This document shows, one piece after another, positions 19,750 through 28,459 of a DNA stretch of 45,541 nucleotides. Both the position numbers and the translations under genes were made by a program. The notes under the pieces are model-generated. The model worked only from the letters and a program-made list of their open reading frames with translations, made no database searches and had not been told where the DNA came from. Source of the DNA: Caldifarciminota bacterium (GTDB taxonomy: Bacteria > Hydrothermota > Tepidihabitantia > B3-TA06); assembly GCA_023128825.1 (NCBI GenBank), contig JAGMDF010000075.1:1-45541 (forward strand), in the 5' to 3' direction. Within the stretch, counting starts at the first letter, position 1, and the number at the start of each line of letters is the position of its first letter.

Positions 19750-22656
19750 ATGGGTGAACACCTTGATAAAAAAGACCTCTATGAGCGCTTTCTTGAATCC
19801 GATGCGTTGATTCGCTTCTTTGATTTATCCGAGCTGCCTCGCTCGGTTTCAGGGCTGCCCGGAGGACTGCGTGCCTTCTTTCTTAGAGCACTTCGGGAGA
19901 GCGGGAGCCAGATACTCTACCTGGCGAAGAATGAAGACGATGTTCAACGCCTGCTCCTCGATCTGGAGGGGATTGATCGTGCAGGAATAGTGGCGATTCG
20001 CAGGATCGAGAGCCTCAACCTGTTACGTCTTCCTTCCGGCGCGCCGAGACTGATCCTATGCCCTGCGGAGCTGTCCGAGCAAAGCATGGGTTGGGAAGAT
20101 GACCGTGCCTCGCTTTATTTCGAGCTTTCGGGCGAGGTGGAGCTCGAGGCGGCTCTGGGATGGCTTGCCGACAACGGGTTCGAGCGGGAGAGCCTGGTGA
20201 CCGAGCCGGCAGAGTTTGCACAAAGGGGAGGGATTCTGGATGTCTTCTCCCCCTTGTGGTCCGAACCGGTACGCATTGAGTTCGAGGGCGACAGGGTTGT
20301 TTCCCTGCGACGCTTCGACCCCCTGACCCAGCGTTCGCATGAGAAACTTTCCTCGGTAGAGGTCGTATCCAACAAGCCCCCCGATAGCCAGGGTCCAACG
20401 CTCCGTGAGTATCTAAAGGATAGCTTGACAATCTCCGCTCTGCCTGAGGTCTCACCCCGACTACTTCTTACCGACAAGGCCGGAGAGTTCGACTTCGGAT
20501 TCGCGCCTGCCGGAAAGGTTCTGGGGCGTTTCGAGGAACTTGCAGAGCTCTCAGTCCAGGGTCTTGAGCTTCTTTTTGCGGTAGACCCGGAGCACGGGGA
20601 ATCCTACCTCTCGCATCACCTTGAGCGTTTCAAGTTGGTGGACGCTCACCTTTCAGGCGGCTGGGTGGCGAGAGCGGAGGGCTATGCGGTGTTTACCGAG
20701 AATGAGCTTTTCGGGGTCAGGCACAAACGAAGGATACCGAGGCATTTCAAGGGCATACCGCGTGACGCGCTCTACGAACTCCATCCAGGCGACTACGTGG
20801 TTCACATAGACTACGGCATCGGCATCTACCAGGGGCTAAAGCGTTTGGAGATCGGCGGGCAGGAAAAGGAGTTCTTAAAGATAGCTTATTCAGGCACGGA
20901 CGTTCTTTATCTGCCTGTGGAGAACCTTGGGCTCCTGGACCGCTACATCGGTGCCGAGGGGCACGCGCCCCGGGTCTCGAGGCTGGGCTCCGAGCGCTGG
21001 AAGCTTGCCCGCAAGCACGCCCGTAAATCCGCATACGACTATGCGCAGGAGCTTTTAGCCCTCTATGCTAAACGGTCGGTGGTGCGCGGCCACGCGTTCA
21101 GCCGGCATCCGGACGAGATGGAGTGGATCGAATTGACTTTTCCATACGAGGAGACACCGGATCAGCGCAAGGCGATCGAGGGGATCATCGCGGACATGGA
21201 GACTCCTCTCCCAATGGACCGGCTGGTGTGCGGTGAGGTGGGCTACGGCAAGACCGAGGTGGCGCTGAGGGCGGCCGTTAAGGCCGCTCTGGATTCAAAG
21301 CAGGTGGCAATGATGGCTCCGACCACCATCCTTGCGCTTCAGCACTACCGGACGTTCACCCAGCGGTTAAAGAACCTCCCCATAAGGGTCCAGATGCTCT
21401 CACGCTTCGTTCCTCAAGCCGAACGCCGCAAGACGCTCGCAGACCTGGCCGAAGGCAAGGTAGACGTCTTGATCGGCACCCACGCGCTTTTGGCGGATTC
21501 GGTCTCCTACAACGATCTGGGGCTTTTGATCATAGACGACGAGCACCGATTCGGGGTTCGCCAGAAGGAGAAGATTAGAAGAAAGAAGGCCGAGATAGAC
21601 ACCTTGACGCTGACCGCTACGCCGATCCCGCGAACGCTCTACATGAGCCTGGTGGGCATAAGGGACGTATCGAGGATCGAGACCCCGCCCGTTGGCCGAA
21701 AGGACGTGGTGACCGAGGTATCTAACTGGTCGGACGATATGGTAAGGGAATGGGTGCTGCGCGAGCGCTCAAGGGGAGGCCTGGTGCTCTTCATACACAA
21801 CAGGATCGAGACCATCGAGTCGTTAAGACGCAGGCTGGAAAGGCTTCTGCCGGGTTTAAGGATGCAGACCGCTCACGGCCAGATGCCGGAGCGCGATCTG
21901 GCAGCGATCTACGATAGATTCCTGGAGCACAAGGTAGACGTATTGATCTCCACCGCCATACTTGAGTCAGGGATAGACATACCGGACCTCAACACGATAA
22001 TCGTTGATCGCGCTGATCTGTTTGGCCTTGCGGATCTGCATCAGCTTCGCGGAAGGGTAGGCAGGAGCCAGCGCCAGGGATATGCGTTGTTCATCGTTCC
22101 GCGAAGGACCACCGACGATGCAAAGAAGCGGCTGGCGGCAATCAGGGCTTACGCGGAGCTGGGTGCAGGATACAGGCTGGCGGTAAGGGACATGGAGATG
22201 CGCGGGGTGGGCAATCTTTTGGGAACCCAGCAGCACGGTCACGTGAACGCTATAGGATTCACTCTGTACACAAAGCTCCTGGCCGAGGCGGTGGCAAGGC
22301 TCAAGGGCGAGGAGTGGTTCACCGAACCTGTGCTGGAGATTGACCACGGGGCGTACCTGCCCGAGACCTACATTTCAGACCCGGCGGAGCGGGTGTCGCT
22401 GTATAAACGACTATTATCGGTGGAGGAGGAGAGAGAGATCGACGCGTTGCACGAGGAGTTAACCGACCGCTTCGGTAAGATGCCTGAAGCTGCGATGAAG
22501 ATACTGGACATCGCCCTGGTTAGGGCATTAGCGAGGAAAAAGAAGGCGACCAAGGTCAGCTTCCGAAAGGATGCCTGGTTTATACTCACAGCCGACCGCA
22601 CCCTGCGCGGCACCGGCCCGTTCCCTACGCTGCTGGATCAGCTAAGGAAATTGTAG
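19750..22656 (+). CDS. mfd: Transcription-repair coupling factor
   Basis: [13 protein letters not shown] (CarD-like RID), [17 protein letters not shown] Walker [72 protein letters not shown]. Confidence 0.97.
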   Translation: MGEHLDKKDLYERFLESDALIRFFDLSELPRSVSGLPGGLRAFFLRALRESGSQILYLAKNEDDVQRLLLDLEGIDRAGIVAIRRIESLNLLRLPSGAPRLILCPAELSEQSMGWEDDRASLYFELSGEVELEAALGWLADNGFERESLVTEPAEFAQRGGILDVFSPLWSEPVRIEFEGDRVVSLRRFDPLTQRSHEKLSSVEVVSNKPPDSQGPTLREYLKDSLTISALPEVSPRLLLTDKAGEFDFGFAPAGKVLGRFEELAELSVQGLELLFAVDPEHGESYLSHHLERFKLVDAHLSGGWVARAEGYAVFTENELFGVRHKRRIPRHFKGIPRDALYELHPGDYVVHIDYGIGIYQGLKRLEIGGQEKEFLKIAYSGTDVLYLPVENLGLLDRYIGAEGHAPRVSRLGSERWKLARKHARKSAYDYAQELLALYAKRSVVRGHAFSRHPDEMEWIELTFPYEETPDQRKAIEGIIADMETPLPMDRLVCGEVGYGKTEVALRAAVKAALDSKQVAMMAPTTILALQHYRTFTQRLKNLPIRVQMLSRFVPQAERRKTLADLAEGKVDVLIGTHALLADSVSYNDLGLLIIDDEHRFGVRQKEKIRRKKAEIDTLTLTATPIPRTLYMSLVGIRDVSRIETPPVGRKDVVTEVSNWSDDMVREWVLRERSRGGLVLFIHNRIETIESLRRRLERLLPGLRMQTAHGQMPERDLAAIYDRFLEHKVDVLISTAILESGIDIPDLNTIIVDRADLFGLADLHQLRGRVGRSQRQGYALFIVPRRTTDDAKKRLAAIRAYAELGAGYRLAVRDMEMRGVGNLLGTQQHGHVNAIGFTLYTKLLAEAVARLKGEEWFTEPVLEIDHGAYLPETYISDPAERVSLYKRLLSVEEEREIDALHEELTDRFGKMPEAAMKILDIALVRALARKKKATKVSFRKDAWFILTADRTLRGTGPFPTLLDQLRKL

Positions 22657-22723
22657 CACAAGCCTCAGCGTGCCCCTGGCGAGTTTGTCCGCCTTTATAA
22701 AAGAGGCCAGAACTCGATCTACT

Positions 22724-23014
22724 TCAGCACCCGGTCTTCCACGCCCAAGAACCGGAACAAACCAATATAAGATGCTTGCCCAACCTCGCTCCGGCCTGCG
22801 GAGCGGCCCACAACAAGACCTTCTCCACCCAGTCACGATCCGGAACATCATTTGATTCACGGGCATAGGTGGTGCTCGGCAAACCGGCAGCCTCCCCAGC
22901 ACTAGACCTGAGAAACGGACAAAATCCATACTTACCCAACGCCTCTGTCGTCTTCCTGTAATGATCGGGTGAAGGGTTCTTAAGGTCAAAAGATATGATA
23001 GCAAGCGAAGCCAT
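22724..23014 (-). CDS. Small SinR/Cas2-like ferredoxin-fold hypothetical protein, possibly frameshifted at its 3' end
   Basis: aaaggaggaggtcgaATGGCT; MASLAIISFDLKNPSPDHYRKTTEALGKYGF...HLILVCSGSWAW; a +1 frame continues as [32 protein letters not shown] to 22642. Confidence 0.5.
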   Translation of the reverse strand: MASLAIISFDLKNPSPDHYRKTTEALGKYGFCPFLRSSAGEAAGLPSTTYARESNDVPDRDWVEKVLLWAAPQAGARLGKHLILVCSGSWAWKTGC

Positions 23015-23035
23015 TCGACCTCCTCCTTTGTTCGG

Positions 23036-23049
23036 ATTGCTATAGCAAT
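23036..23049. promoter_or_regulatory. 14-bp perfect palindrome ATTGCTATAGCAAT in the leader of the small ORF (operator candidate)
   Basis: Perfect dyad located between the -10 (23055-23060, minus) and the start codon of 22724..23014. Confidence 0.4.
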
Positions 23050-23054
23050 AACTT

Positions 23055-23082
23055 ATATTAACTCCCTTTTCAGGCATGTCAA
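23055..23082 (-). promoter_or_regulatory. Putative promoter TTGACA-N16-TAATAT
   Basis: tgtcaa 23077-23082, atatta 23055-23060, spacer 16. Confidence 0.55.
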
Positions 23083-23096
23083 GTCCCCTCTCCTGC

Positions 23097-23125
23097 TTGA
23101 CACAAGCATCCCGCAAGGTTACACT
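23097..23125 (+). promoter_or_regulatory. Putative argS promoter TTGACA-N17-TACACT
   Basis: TTGACA 23097-23102, TACACT 23120-23125; followed by AAAGGAG and a TTG start. Confidence 0.5.
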
Positions 23126-23145
23126 TCTATCAAAGGAGAGATTGA

Positions 23146-25011
23146 TTGAAACCAAACGAGAACAAATCCCCTAGTTATGTGCTGGATGAGCTTTACTGGG
23201 AAGTGCACCATCTGGTTTTAGATTTAGCAGATACTCGTAATGAAATTCGCAGTGCCCCTAGGGGTTCGGATGCAATCTACGCGGTTCCCTGCTTTTTACA
23301 TGCAAAGATTCAAGGTGAAAATCCGGTCAAATCGGCAGAAGAGTTTGCAGAAAGATGGAATAAAATAATTCACGGTGATGATCCACTTAGTCAAACGCAC
23401 CAGAGGTGGTTTCCCAACTCGGTTATCCAACGCTTCGAAGCCTCAAGAGGCTACGTAAATGTATTTGTAGATCAAAAGGCTCTCCATACACGCATACTCA
23501 AAGACCTGCTAGATTATGGTGAAGAGTATGGCCATTACCCGAAGCTCAACAAGACCATGGTTGTTGACTACTGCTCGCCCAACATCGCCAAGCCTTTGTC
23601 GGTAGGGCATTTAAGATCAACCATCATCGGCCAGGCGCTTATAAATATCCTAAGGGCCGCCGGATACAGGGTAGTGGGCATAAACTTCATGGGCGACTGG
23701 GGCACCCAGTTCGGCAAGCTCTTATATGCGTTTGAGCAGTGGGGTAACGAGAAGAAGTTGGAAGATGAGCCGATCCAGCATCTATTGGAACTTTACGTGC
23801 GCTTTCACAAGGAGGCTAAGGAAAATCCGGCTTTGGAGGATGAAGGTCGGGCGGCGTTCAAGAGATTACAGCAGGGAGGAGAAAAGGAGCGAGCGCTCTG
23901 GCAGCGCTTCCGAGAAAGTAGCCTTGAGGCCTTCGAAAAGACGGTAGCCCGACTGGGGGTTAAGTTTGACCACAACTGGTTTGAGAGTGAGTTCGAGGAA
24001 AGGGCGCGTGAGCTTGTGGATGAGCTGTTAGCTAAAGGGATAGCTGAAGAATCCGAAGGAGCAATAATAATCCGATTCAAACCTTTATGGCCAGGCAAAC
24101 CACCTGAGCCTCCGCCAACCCAATCTCCACTTGTAATCCGTAAGTCTGACGGAACCACCCTCTACCCGACACGCGATCTCGCTTCAGCCGTGGAAAGAAT
24201 CGAAAGGTTCCAGCCGGTTCATAGGTTGTTATATGCTGTAGCTTCAGAACAAACCCTTTACTTCTCCCAGTTATGGAATGCCCTGGAGGAGATGCGGAAA
24301 AAGGGATTCTTCAAACATGCGAAGATAAATCAACCAGGGATACTTGAACACGTCCGCTTCGGTATGGTCTCGCTGCCCACGGGTAAGATTTCCACACGCG
24401 AGGGTCGGATCGTTTACCTGGACGAACTCCTGGACGAGGCCGAGCGCCGTGCACAGGAGATAATCAAGGAGAAGAACCCGGATATGCCGAAGGATGCAAG
24501 GGCACAGGTTGCCCGTAAGGTCGGCATAGGCGCGGTGATATACGCCGATCTTTCGCAGGATCGCATAAAGGACATCACCTTCGAGTGGTCGAAGATGCTT
24601 AGCTTTGACGGCAACAGTGCTCCTTATCTGCAGTACGCGGCGGTGCGCTGCGCAAAGATTCTCGAAAAGGCAAAGTCCGAGGATAGAGAACGGTTAGATA
24701 CGCTGAATGAGCAAGATATCCCAGCGCTTGCCGAAGAGTTAAAGGAGCCGGAAAGCGTTAAACTTTTGATGCATCTGGGTCGCTTCCCCCAGGCGATAGC
24801 TGAGGCTGCCGAGCGTTACGCCCCCCACGTTTTGGCCTCATACCTCTACGACCTGGCGGTCCTCTTGAGTCGGTTCTACACCCAGGTGCCTGTTCTTAAA
24901 GCCGAGACCGATGCGGCGCGTCTGGCAAGGCTGGAGCTTGTCGAGGCCACTGGCCGGGTCTTAAGAAAAGGGCTTGCTCTTCTGGGGATCGAGACGCCGG
25001 AGGAGATGTAG
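23146..25011 (+). CDS. argS: Arginyl-tRNA synthetase (TTG start)
   Basis: VVDYCSPNIAKPLSVGHLRSTIIGQAL (HIGH motif), GDWGTQFGKL, KISTREGRIVYLDELLDEA, DALR anticodon-binding-like C-terminus. Confidence 0.96.
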   Translation: MKPNENKSPSYVLDELYWEVHHLVLDLADTRNEIRSAPRGSDAIYAVPCFLHAKIQGENPVKSAEEFAERWNKIIHGDDPLSQTHQRWFPNSVIQRFEASRGYVNVFVDQKALHTRILKDLLDYGEEYGHYPKLNKTMVVDYCSPNIAKPLSVGHLRSTIIGQALINILRAAGYRVVGINFMGDWGTQFGKLLYAFEQWGNEKKLEDEPIQHLLELYVRFHKEAKENPALEDEGRAAFKRLQQGGEKERALWQRFRESSLEAFEKTVARLGVKFDHNWFESEFEERARELVDELLAKGIAEESEGAIIIRFKPLWPGKPPEPPPTQSPLVIRKSDGTTLYPTRDLASAVERIERFQPVHRLLYAVASEQTLYFSQLWNALEEMRKKGFFKHAKINQPGILEHVRFGMVSLPTGKISTREGRIVYLDELLDEAERRAQEIIKEKNPDMPKDARAQVARKVGIGAVIYADLSQDRIKDITFEWSKMLSFDGNSAPYLQYAAVRCAKILEKAKSEDRERLDTLNEQDIPALAEELKEPESVKLLMHLGRFPQAIAEAAERYAPHVLASYLYDLAVLLSRFYTQVPVLKAETDAARLARLELVEATGRVLRKGLALLGIETPEEM

Positions 25012-25062
25012 GCAAATCCTCCTTTTCTCCTGACGGAGAAAAGATCGGAGAAGAATAAAAGG

Positions 25063-25091
25063 AAGTGGCCGACGAAGTCGGCCACTTTTTA
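25063..25091 (+). terminator. Intrinsic terminator downstream of argS
   Basis: gtggccgac-GAA-gtcggccac followed by TTTTT. Confidence 0.85.
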
Positions 25092-25136
25092 CCTGCAATC
25101 TTCTACCCTGCAACAAAAAGAACCAGGTTAACTCCC

Positions 25137-25164
25137 TTGACAAATCCTATAATAGAGATAGTAT
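25137..25164 (+). promoter_or_regulatory. Putative marR promoter TTGACA-N16-TAGTAT, -10 ends 6 nt before ATG
   Basis: TTGACA 25137-25142, TAGTAT 25159-25164, ATG 25171 (GTG at 25168 alternative). Confidence 0.6.
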
Positions 25165-25170
25165 AAGGTG

Positions 25171-25644
25171 ATGGTGCGCACGATTGACGAACAGATCAAA
25201 CGTCTTGAAGAATTGGGGGCTATCCTTGTGCGAGGGTTGCAGCTCGTAGGCTCGGCCGGGCCTTTCGGCAGCGAACTTTCGTTCTCCCAGTACCTTATCC
25301 TGCAGACGCTTCTTGAGAAAGATGCTCTGCGGATGAATGAACTGGCGTTGACCCTGGGTGTCTCAAAGGCCAACGTCACCGGGCTTGTCGATCGCATGGT
25401 ACGTTCAAGGTTCATTGAACGTATGCGCTCCGACGATGATCGACGAGTCGTATTCGTTTCCTTGACCCCGAAAGGACGCAGAACCGTCCAGAGGATGCTC
25501 AACATGCAGCGTAAGGAATGGCGACGAATAATGGAAACCATACCGTCTCGAAATCTTGCCATCTTCATGGACTCCCTCGATCAACTCGCCCACGCCCTGG
25601 CAGAGAGAACTCGTGAAGCCACTCTGCCCGATGAAAAAGACTGA
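25171..25644 (+). CDS. MarR-family transcriptional regulator
   Basis: LILQTLLEKDALRMNELALTLGVSKANVTGLVDRMVRSRFIERMRSDDDRRVVFVSLTPKGRRTV wHTH. Confidence 0.9.
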   Translation: MVRTIDEQIKRLEELGAILVRGLQLVGSAGPFGSELSFSQYLILQTLLEKDALRMNELALTLGVSKANVTGLVDRMVRSRFIERMRSDDDRRVVFVSLTPKGRRTVQRMLNMQRKEWRRIMETIPSRNLAIFMDSLDQLAHALAERTREATLPDEKD

Positions 25645-26596
25645 TTCATCCTGCCTGTCGCCGATCAACGCATCAGGCAAACCCCTTCACAAGGAGAAGA
25701 TTTTGAAACCAGGCCGCCGGGCAAGGGCCCTCGTGGTTCTCGCCATGAGTGCGGTCCCGGCCTTCGCCTTCCTTGATCGGACAGAACCGCCCTTGATACT
25801 TGCTCACCGGGCAGGAGCGCTTGTTGTGCCAGAGAACACCATTGAGGGATGGGCCGAGTCGAGGATTCGTTACCGGCCCGACGTGTGGGAACTCGACGTG
25901 CGCCTTACAGCAGACGACAGCCTGGTGGTTATCCACGACGAGGCGGTTGACCGCACAACCAACGGCTCAGGGCTGGTCAGAGAGATGACATTTACCCGGA
26001 TCCGCTCCCTGGATGCAGGGTTCTGGTTCACCCCGGATTCGGGCAAAACATACCCCTGGCGAGGGAAAGGGGTTCGGATACCGACCATTGGCCAGGTCTT
26101 TGACTCTTTCCCGGACGACAACTTCAACATAGAGATCAAGGACTCACTTACATACGCGGCGGCCCGCCTGGTAGGGATCATCCGCGAAAAAAGAATGCAG
26201 AATCAGGTGGTTGTGGCCTCGGTGTATACCGAGGTTTTGGAATGCTTCAGGGAATTTGATCCATCTGTGGCCATCGCCGCCACGCCGGACGAGGTCCGTA
26301 GGTTCGTTCTCTGGGGTAAGATGGGGCTTGGATTCCTGGCCAGGACCACGATGGACGCGGTACAGGTGCCCGAATACTCAGGCTCCATACACGTGGTTAC
26401 GCCTGGCTTCGTTAAACGCTGTCACCGTAAAGGTATCCAGGTGCACGTCTGGACCGTCAACGACGCGGAAGCCATTAAACGTTTGCTTGAAATGGGCGCA
26501 GACGGCGTCATCACCGATCGGCCCGATGTTGCAGACAGGGTTTTCAAAACCATGGGGTTCCGCAAATTCCCCCGTAACACCCGTAACACCCCGTAA
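25631..26596 (+). CDS. Glycerophosphodiester phosphodiesterase family protein
   Basis: LILAHRAGALVVPENTIEGW...WELDVRLTADDSLVVIHDEAVDRTTNGSG...NIEIKDS...HVWTVNDAEAIKRLLEMGADGVITDRPD; start overlaps the marR end. Confidence 0.92.
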   Translation: MKKTDSSCLSPINASGKPLHKEKILKPGRRARALVVLAMSAVPAFAFLDRTEPPLILAHRAGALVVPENTIEGWAESRIRYRPDVWELDVRLTADDSLVVIHDEAVDRTTNGSGLVREMTFTRIRSLDAGFWFTPDSGKTYPWRGKGVRIPTIGQVFDSFPDDNFNIEIKDSLTYAAARLVGIIREKRMQNQVVVASVYTEVLECFREFDPSVAIAATPDEVRRFVLWGKMGLGFLARTTMDAVQVPEYSGSIHVVTPGFVKRCHRKGIQVHVWTVNDAEAIKRLLEMGADGVITDRPDVADRVFKTMGFRKFPRNTRNTP

Positions 26597-26648
26597 CACC
26601 CCACCCGTAACACCCCACCCGTAACACCCGTAACACATCGTAACACCC
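26571..26648. repeat. Degenerate tandem repeat of CGTAACACC(C) units
   Basis: GTAACAC at 26574, 26583, 26593, 26607, 26621, 26630, 26640 (spacings 9,10,14,14,9,10); begins inside the GDPD C-terminus and ends 6 bp before a -35 box. Confidence 0.85.
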
Positions 26649-26653
26649 ACCAC

Positions 26654-26681
26654 TTGACATACGCCAATAAAGCGTTATCTT
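26654..26681 (+). promoter_or_regulatory. Putative promoter TTGACA-N16-TATCTT, -10 ends 9 nt before GTG
   Basis: TTGACA 26654-26659, TATCTT 26676-26681, GTG 26691. Confidence 0.6.
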
Positions 26682-26690
26682 TAGGATGAA

Positions 26691-27086
26691 GTGAGAAAAC
26701 TGCTGCCGATTCTTATAGTTCTTGCAAGCGTGCTGGTGGGGTGCGGACGCAGGGTTACGGTTACTGGGGCGCTAACCCATAGCGAGACCGGCCGGCCCAT
26801 CGTCGGAGCGTGGGTTTACGATCCGACCATTGACACGCTCGCGATAGACTCACTTGCAACGCCCGATATTGAACCGCTTGACGGCATACACCCGAATAAA
26901 CAGATAGTCACCACTGACAGCGCTGGCCGCTATTTGTTGCAGAACGTCTCGGCGCGCTCACACTTCATCTACTTTGCCGCCGGGGATTTTGAGTGGATCA
27001 AGGTGAACTTCAAAGCAAAGGGGCGCGACTCGATATTCGAGCTAAACGTCAAGCTCGAGCCCGAACCCATCGAGGTGATTTACTAG
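26691..27086 (+). CDS. Predicted lipoprotein, carboxypeptidase-regulatory-like/CNA-B-like domain
   Basis: Lipobox VLVGC; VTGALTHSETGRPIVGAWV...TTDSAGRYLLQNVSARSHFIYFAAGDFE. Confidence 0.75.
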   Translation: MRKLLPILIVLASVLVGCGRRVTVTGALTHSETGRPIVGAWVYDPTIDTLAIDSLATPDIEPLDGIHPNKQIVTTDSAGRYLLQNVSARSHFIYFAAGDFEWIKVNFKAKGRDSIFELNVKLEPEPIEVIY

Positions 27087-27097
27087 AAGAGTTATTC

Positions 27098-28369
27098 CTA
27101 CCCAAGTCGGTCAAACAAAAGCGCCAAAGATTCGATCTGATGATCTACACCACCGGACTTATACTTTATTGATAGAGATTCGCGAATGGCATGGCAAATA
27201 TCGACAATTGCTCTTTTGAAAGCAAAGTCTCTTACAATCCCCCCATGCTTCATGTAAAGCCTATCTTGACGTGCTTTACTCGGACTCTCCCCTGAGTACG
27301 AAAGCTGAATGATCACATCTCCATCTCGCTTAGCAAAAGAGTAAACATTAGGATAAACCTCCCTAAGCAGTAAAAGAGGAAATCCCAAAAATACGTCTGA
27401 CTTCTGAGTCTCCTCAACCCTAGAGAGTAGAGCGATCATTCTTTCAATGGCACGAAGAACTCTTCTAGGATTACCAATCGTCTGAGAATCATAGATTTTG
27501 CTCCAGCATTTCCCTATCGCTTTGTCTAGTTCCTCCGGGATATCCTCTTGGATAAACGCCCGATATTTAGCCTTAATAAACTCCTGAAACTGTTTACTGC
27601 TAGGCAAGGGAATCCTGTGCATCCTATCGATTAACTTTTCGAGATACCAATGTCCATCTATATTAACATCTTTTCCAAAGCATGCTGTAATTGCATCTGA
27701 TACGACTTCATCGTCTAAAGCAACAACGAAGATTACCTCGTTGCTATTGAAGAATAACCTAAGTTTCTCTAATAGATCGAGAGCTTGATCTGGAAGACAT
27801 CTATCAAGGTCATCCAGAAGAATAACCGCATAGCTTCCCTCCTTTTTACCCCTCAACTCCAACCCCTTTTTTATCAACTCCCCAAATTTATTGCGCACTT
27901 CATCCTTAGTTCGCTTCCAAATCTTACGTATTTCTTTTACCGGGAGACGTGCATTTAAGTTCGCTCCCCCAGGTATTCCAACACCTACTGACACCGAAGA
28001 GATAAGCTCCAACAATGTATCCAGAAGTTTTTCGCTTACCTTAGAGCTTAGCCCGAAGTGCTCCGCGACTTCCGAAACCAAAGCGGCTGAAAGGTCAATC
28101 CGCCCCGAAAACTTCAATAACTCAATTGGGCCCACGACTTCAAATTCGTTAGAGTCTCCGATTTCATTCTTCACACATTTGAGGAAGCTCGTTTTACCTG
28201 TCCCCCACTCGCCTGTGAGGCCAATCACGTATGGCGGATCGGTGGCCCTTAACTCTTCTACAAATTGCGGGACAAGTTTATCAAAACCCAGCAAGTCGTT
28301 TTTGATATCGTCAATCGGTTCGTGCCGCTTGAAGCGGATAGTTGGTTTAAGTTCTTCGGCTTCGGTCAT
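27098..28369 (-). CDS. KAP-family P-loop NTPase
   Basis: VIGLTGEWGTGKTSFL (Walker A), YAVILLDDLDRCLPDQALDLLEKLRLFF (Walker B plus KAP signature). Confidence 0.88.
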   Translation of the reverse strand: MTEAEELKPTIRFKRHEPIDDIKNDLLGFDKLVPQFVEELRATDPPYVIGLTGEWGTGKTSFLKCVKNEIGDSNEFEVVGPIELLKFSGRIDLSAALVSEVAEHFGLSSKVSEKLLDTLLELISSVSVGVGIPGGANLNARLPVKEIRKIWKRTKDEVRNKFGELIKKGLELRGKKEGSYAVILLDDLDRCLPDQALDLLEKLRLFFNSNEVIFVVALDDEVVSDAITACFGKDVNIDGHWYLEKLIDRMHRIPLPSSKQFQEFIKAKYRAFIQEDIPEELDKAIGKCWSKIYDSQTIGNPRRVLRAIERMIALLSRVEETQKSDVFLGFPLLLLREVYPNVYSFAKRDGDVIIQLSYSGESPSKARQDRLYMKHGGIVRDFAFKRAIVDICHAIRESLSIKYKSGGVDHQIESLALLFDRLG

Positions 28370-28386
28370 CGCTTCTCCTTTGCGTT

Positions 28387-28414
28387 AATATACAAAAAAC
28401 CTGCCCTTTGTCAA
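28387..28414 (-). promoter_or_regulatory. Putative KAP NTPase promoter TTGACA-N16-TATATT
   Basis: tgtcaa 28409-28414, aatata 28387-28392; AAGGAG before ATG. Confidence 0.6.
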
Positions 28415-28426
28415 CCGTTACCACCC

Positions 28427-28454
28427 TTGACTCCCTACAATCTCACGGTATCCT
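28427..28454 (+). promoter_or_regulatory. Putative deoA promoter TTGACT-N16-TATCCT, -10 ends 5 nt before ATG
   Basis: TTGACT 28427-28432, TATCCT 28449-28454, ATG 28460. Confidence 0.6.
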
Positions 28455-28459
28455 TACCC

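Noticed and set aside
19468-19761. 97-aa minus ORF upstream of mfd
   Set aside because: Overlaps three hairpins and the mfd promoter; translation looks like read-through of repeat sequence.
20015-20477. Antisense ORFs within mfd
   Set aside because: Opposite strand of a strongly conserved gene, no start signals or domain content.
26571-26648. Possible CRISPR array
   Set aside because: Units are only 9-14 nt apart with no unique 30-40 nt spacers and no cas genes.
28265-28459. 65-residue N-terminal extension of the deoA ORF in the track
   Set aside because: Includes the promoter region and the divergent KAP start; the canonical thymidine phosphorylase N-terminus begins at ATG 28460.
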